Position numbers and translations under genes: made by a program
Assembly: GCA_015490055.1 (NCBI GenBank)
Contig: WFYP01000001.1
Span: 1-13,739, forward strand
Source of the DNA: Nitratifractor sp.
Lineage (GTDB): Bacteria; Campylobacterota; Campylobacteria; Campylobacterales; Sulfurovaceae
Direction: 5' to 3'
DNA length: 13,739 nt
Shown here: positions 12,184-13,739 of the stretch, piece after piece
Numbering within the stretch: the stretch's first letter is position 1
Layout: each line of letters begins with the position of its first letter
The notes under the pieces: generated by a model
Database searches by the model: none
What the model was told of the DNA's origin: nothing
Seen by the model: only the letters and a program-made list of their open reading frames with translations

Positions 12184-13739
12184 ATGAAAAAGTTATTTGT
12201 TTTCCTTTTGGGAGTTATATTATCATTTACATTTTTAAATGCAAAGGTTACTATTACCAGAAATAGTAGCTCAGATACAATGGCATCTCTTGATGGAACT
12301 GTATGGTGGGATAAAAATTTAAATGGCATACAAGATGAAAATGCACAAGGAATTGCAGGAATTCGTGTACATCTTTATAAAAATGGTGAAGATACAGGAG
12401 AGATGGTATTAACAAAAGGCGAAGGAGAAGGTAAATATAGTTTTAATAACCTTGAGCCTGATGCAAACTATACTGTTAAAATTGATTTACCACAAAACTA
12501 TCCTGATTTTACACTGCAAAATAAAGGTAACGATGATACAAAAGATAGCGATATTGTTAATTGGCCTTGGAGAAGTGACTCTGTTTATTTAAAAGCAGGC
12601 GATTGTGGTGAATTAGATGCAGGTTTAATTTGTAAAGTTTGTGCTCAACTTCATTTAGAAAAATACACTAATGGTGTTTTAGTGCAAAATAAGAGCGATA
12701 TTCCAAAAATTAAAGTTGGCGATAAAGTAACTTGGAAGTATGTTGTATATAATGATAGTACAAAAGTTACAATTAATAATATTAAAGTTACTGATGATAA
12801 AGAGGGCAATATTAGTTGTCCACAAAGCTCTTTAGAACCTGGTGAGAATATGGAGTGTGTTAAAGAGGGTATAGCAAAAGAGGGTTTATATTCAAATATG
12901 GGTACAGTAACTGGTTCTAGCCCAGATAAAAATTTAACAGATGAATATCCAAGTAATTACTATGGAGTTGTAGCTAGAATAGATATTAAAAAACTTACAA
13001 ATGGACAAGAGACAAACTCTACTTCTAAAATTAAGTTAAATGTTGGTGACAAAGTAACTTGGGATTATATAGTTAAAAATATCGGTAATGTTAAATTAAC
13101 TAACATTAGAGTAGTCGATGACAAAGAGGGAAATATTACATGTCCTAAAACAGAACTTGATGTAAATGAGAGTATGACATGTAGTAAAGATGGAGTTGTG
13201 CAAGAAGGCGAGTATGAAAACCAAGCAACAGTAACAGCTACAAGCGAAGGTGGTACGGTAAATGATACGAGTGATACTACAAAAAGTGGATATATAGGTG
13301 TAGTTGGTGCTTGCTTAGGTAATTTTATGTGGCTAGATAGTAACTTAAATGGTATTCAAGATGCAGGAGAGCCTGGAGTTGTAGGTATAAAGGTTGATTT
13401 ATACGATGAAAATGGTAATTTTTTAGCTACCACAAAAACAGATTCTCAAGGTAAATATATGTTTTGTGGTTTAAAGGCTGGGAAATATAAAGTAAAATTT
13501 GAACAACCAGATACATACCTATTTACAAAAGAAGACCAAGGTTCAGATAGTGCCGATAGTGATGTTGGTGATAATGGTTGGAGTCATCTTGTAAATTTAT
13601 CAACAGGCGATAAAAATTTAACTGTAGATGCAGGTATATATTGTCAATGTGATGATAGTAAAGTGCACCCAAAAAGATATAAAAAATTATTTGCTGGGTC
13701 ATCACTAAGTTCATCATTACTTTTAATACTATTTATATA
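12184..13739 (+). CDS. Secreted SdrD-B/DUF11-repeat surface protein, 3' end cut by window
   Basis: 518 sense codons, still open at the right edge (last two bases TA). Signal peptide MKKLFVFLLGVILSFTFLNA (1-20). Then an SdrD B-like domain (about 38-150) with calcium-loop-like WWDKNLNGIQDE; two DUF11-like repeats (about 154-258 and 264-366), each opening with KxTNG and containing a VGDKVTW strand and a DDKEGNI turn; and a second SdrD B-like domain (about 376-486) with WLDSNLNGIQDAGEPG. Each DUF11-like repeat has a cysteine pair 13 residues apart (212/225, 320/333). The last visible residues are basic (HPKRYKK, 495-501) and then hydrophobic (SLLLILFI), possibly a C-terminal membrane anchor. Such proteins are extracellular adhesin or matrix components; the ligand is unknown. 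ATG with AAGGGG six bases upstream. Monocistronic as far as seen. Confidence 0.85.
   Translation, partial: MKKLFVFLLGVILSFTFLNAKVTITRNSSSDTMASLDGTVWWDKNLNGIQDENAQGIAGIRVHLYKNGEDTGEMVLTKGEGEGKYSFNNLEPDANYTVKIDLPQNYPDFTLQNKGNDDTKDSDIVNWPWRSDSVYLKAGDCGELDAGLICKVCAQLHLEKYTNGVLVQNKSDIPKIKVGDKVTWKYVVYNDSTKVTINNIKVTDDKEGNISCPQSSLEPGENMECVKEGIAKEGLYSNMGTVTGSSPDKNLTDEYPSNYYGVVARIDIKKLTNGQETNSTSKIKLNVGDKVTWDYIVKNIGNVKLTNIRVVDDKEGNITCPKTELDVNESMTCSKDGVVQEGEYENQATVTATSEGGTVNDTSDTTKSGYIGVVGACLGNFMWLDSNLNGIQDAGEPGVVGIKVDLYDENGNFLATTKTDSQGKYMFCGLKAGKYKVKFEQPDTYLFTKEDQGSDSADSDVGDNGWSHLVNLSTGDKNLTVDAGIYCQCDDSKVHPKRYKKLFAGSSLSSSLLLILFI

Noticed and set aside
12123..12329. 68-codon minus-strand open frame over the promoter and signal peptide of the surface-protein gene
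   Set aside because: The plus-strand gene here has a signal peptide, ribosome site and recognisable domains; the antisense frame has none.

Overview
The window is AT-rich chromosomal DNA that most likely comes from a Campylobacterota bacterium (epsilonproteobacteria; something in the Sulfurimonas/Sulfurovum/Arcobacter range, genus not resolvable from sequence alone). The basis is an ArsS-type sensor kinase tail, a CiaB-like protein of about 610 residues, extended -10 promoters (TGN-TATAAT) without clear -35 boxes, and strongly A/T-biased codon choice. No rRNA, tRNA, CRISPR array or intact transposase gene was seen.

Layout. Positions 1-885 hold the 3' part of an ArsS-like histidine kinase, which meets tail-to-tail a small minus-strand membrane protein with a zinc-ribbon-like CxxC pair. 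Positions 1265-3265 are a tight plus-strand run: rpe (ribulose-phosphate 3-epimerase), trpF (phosphoribosylanthranilate isomerase) and a DnaQ-type DEDDh exonuclease. A LysE/RhtB-family exporter with its own promoter follows (3298-3930). On the minus strand, rdgB (6613-6011) overlaps a HEFGH zinc-metallopeptidase-like protein of the CiaB type (6018-4180). From a divergent promoter region starts yajR, a major facilitator with a C-terminal cytoplasmic domain (6714-8045). After a 585-bp gene-free, repeat-built spacer come ppk1 (polyphosphate kinase) and a gamma-carbonic-anhydrase-family gene overlapping it by one base (10724). An EI24/CysZ-like membrane protein follows (11389-12051). The window ends inside a secreted surface protein with SdrD-B-like and DUF11-like repeats (12184 onward), open at the right edge.

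The genes are mostly housekeeping: pentose phosphate and tryptophan steps, nucleotide-pool sanitation, polyphosphate synthesis, bicarbonate/CO2 chemistry and small-molecule export. The less ordinary content is in the spacers. Five short hairpins with the 5' head GTAG (three different stem sequences) sit just downstream of stop codons, always pointing the same way as the gene they follow; they look like REP sequences of the kind associated with RAYT transposases. Two of these sites also carry phased 7-bp repeats (GTTRATN) starting at or within a few bases of the stop codon. The spacer upstream of ppk1 is a nest of inverted repeats: a 265-bp MITE-like element with 31-bp terminal inverted repeats and TTAA target duplications sits between two inverted 40-bp arms carrying an ATTCCC-N8-GGGAAT-type hairpin, and these lie between two inverted copies of a 14-bp word.
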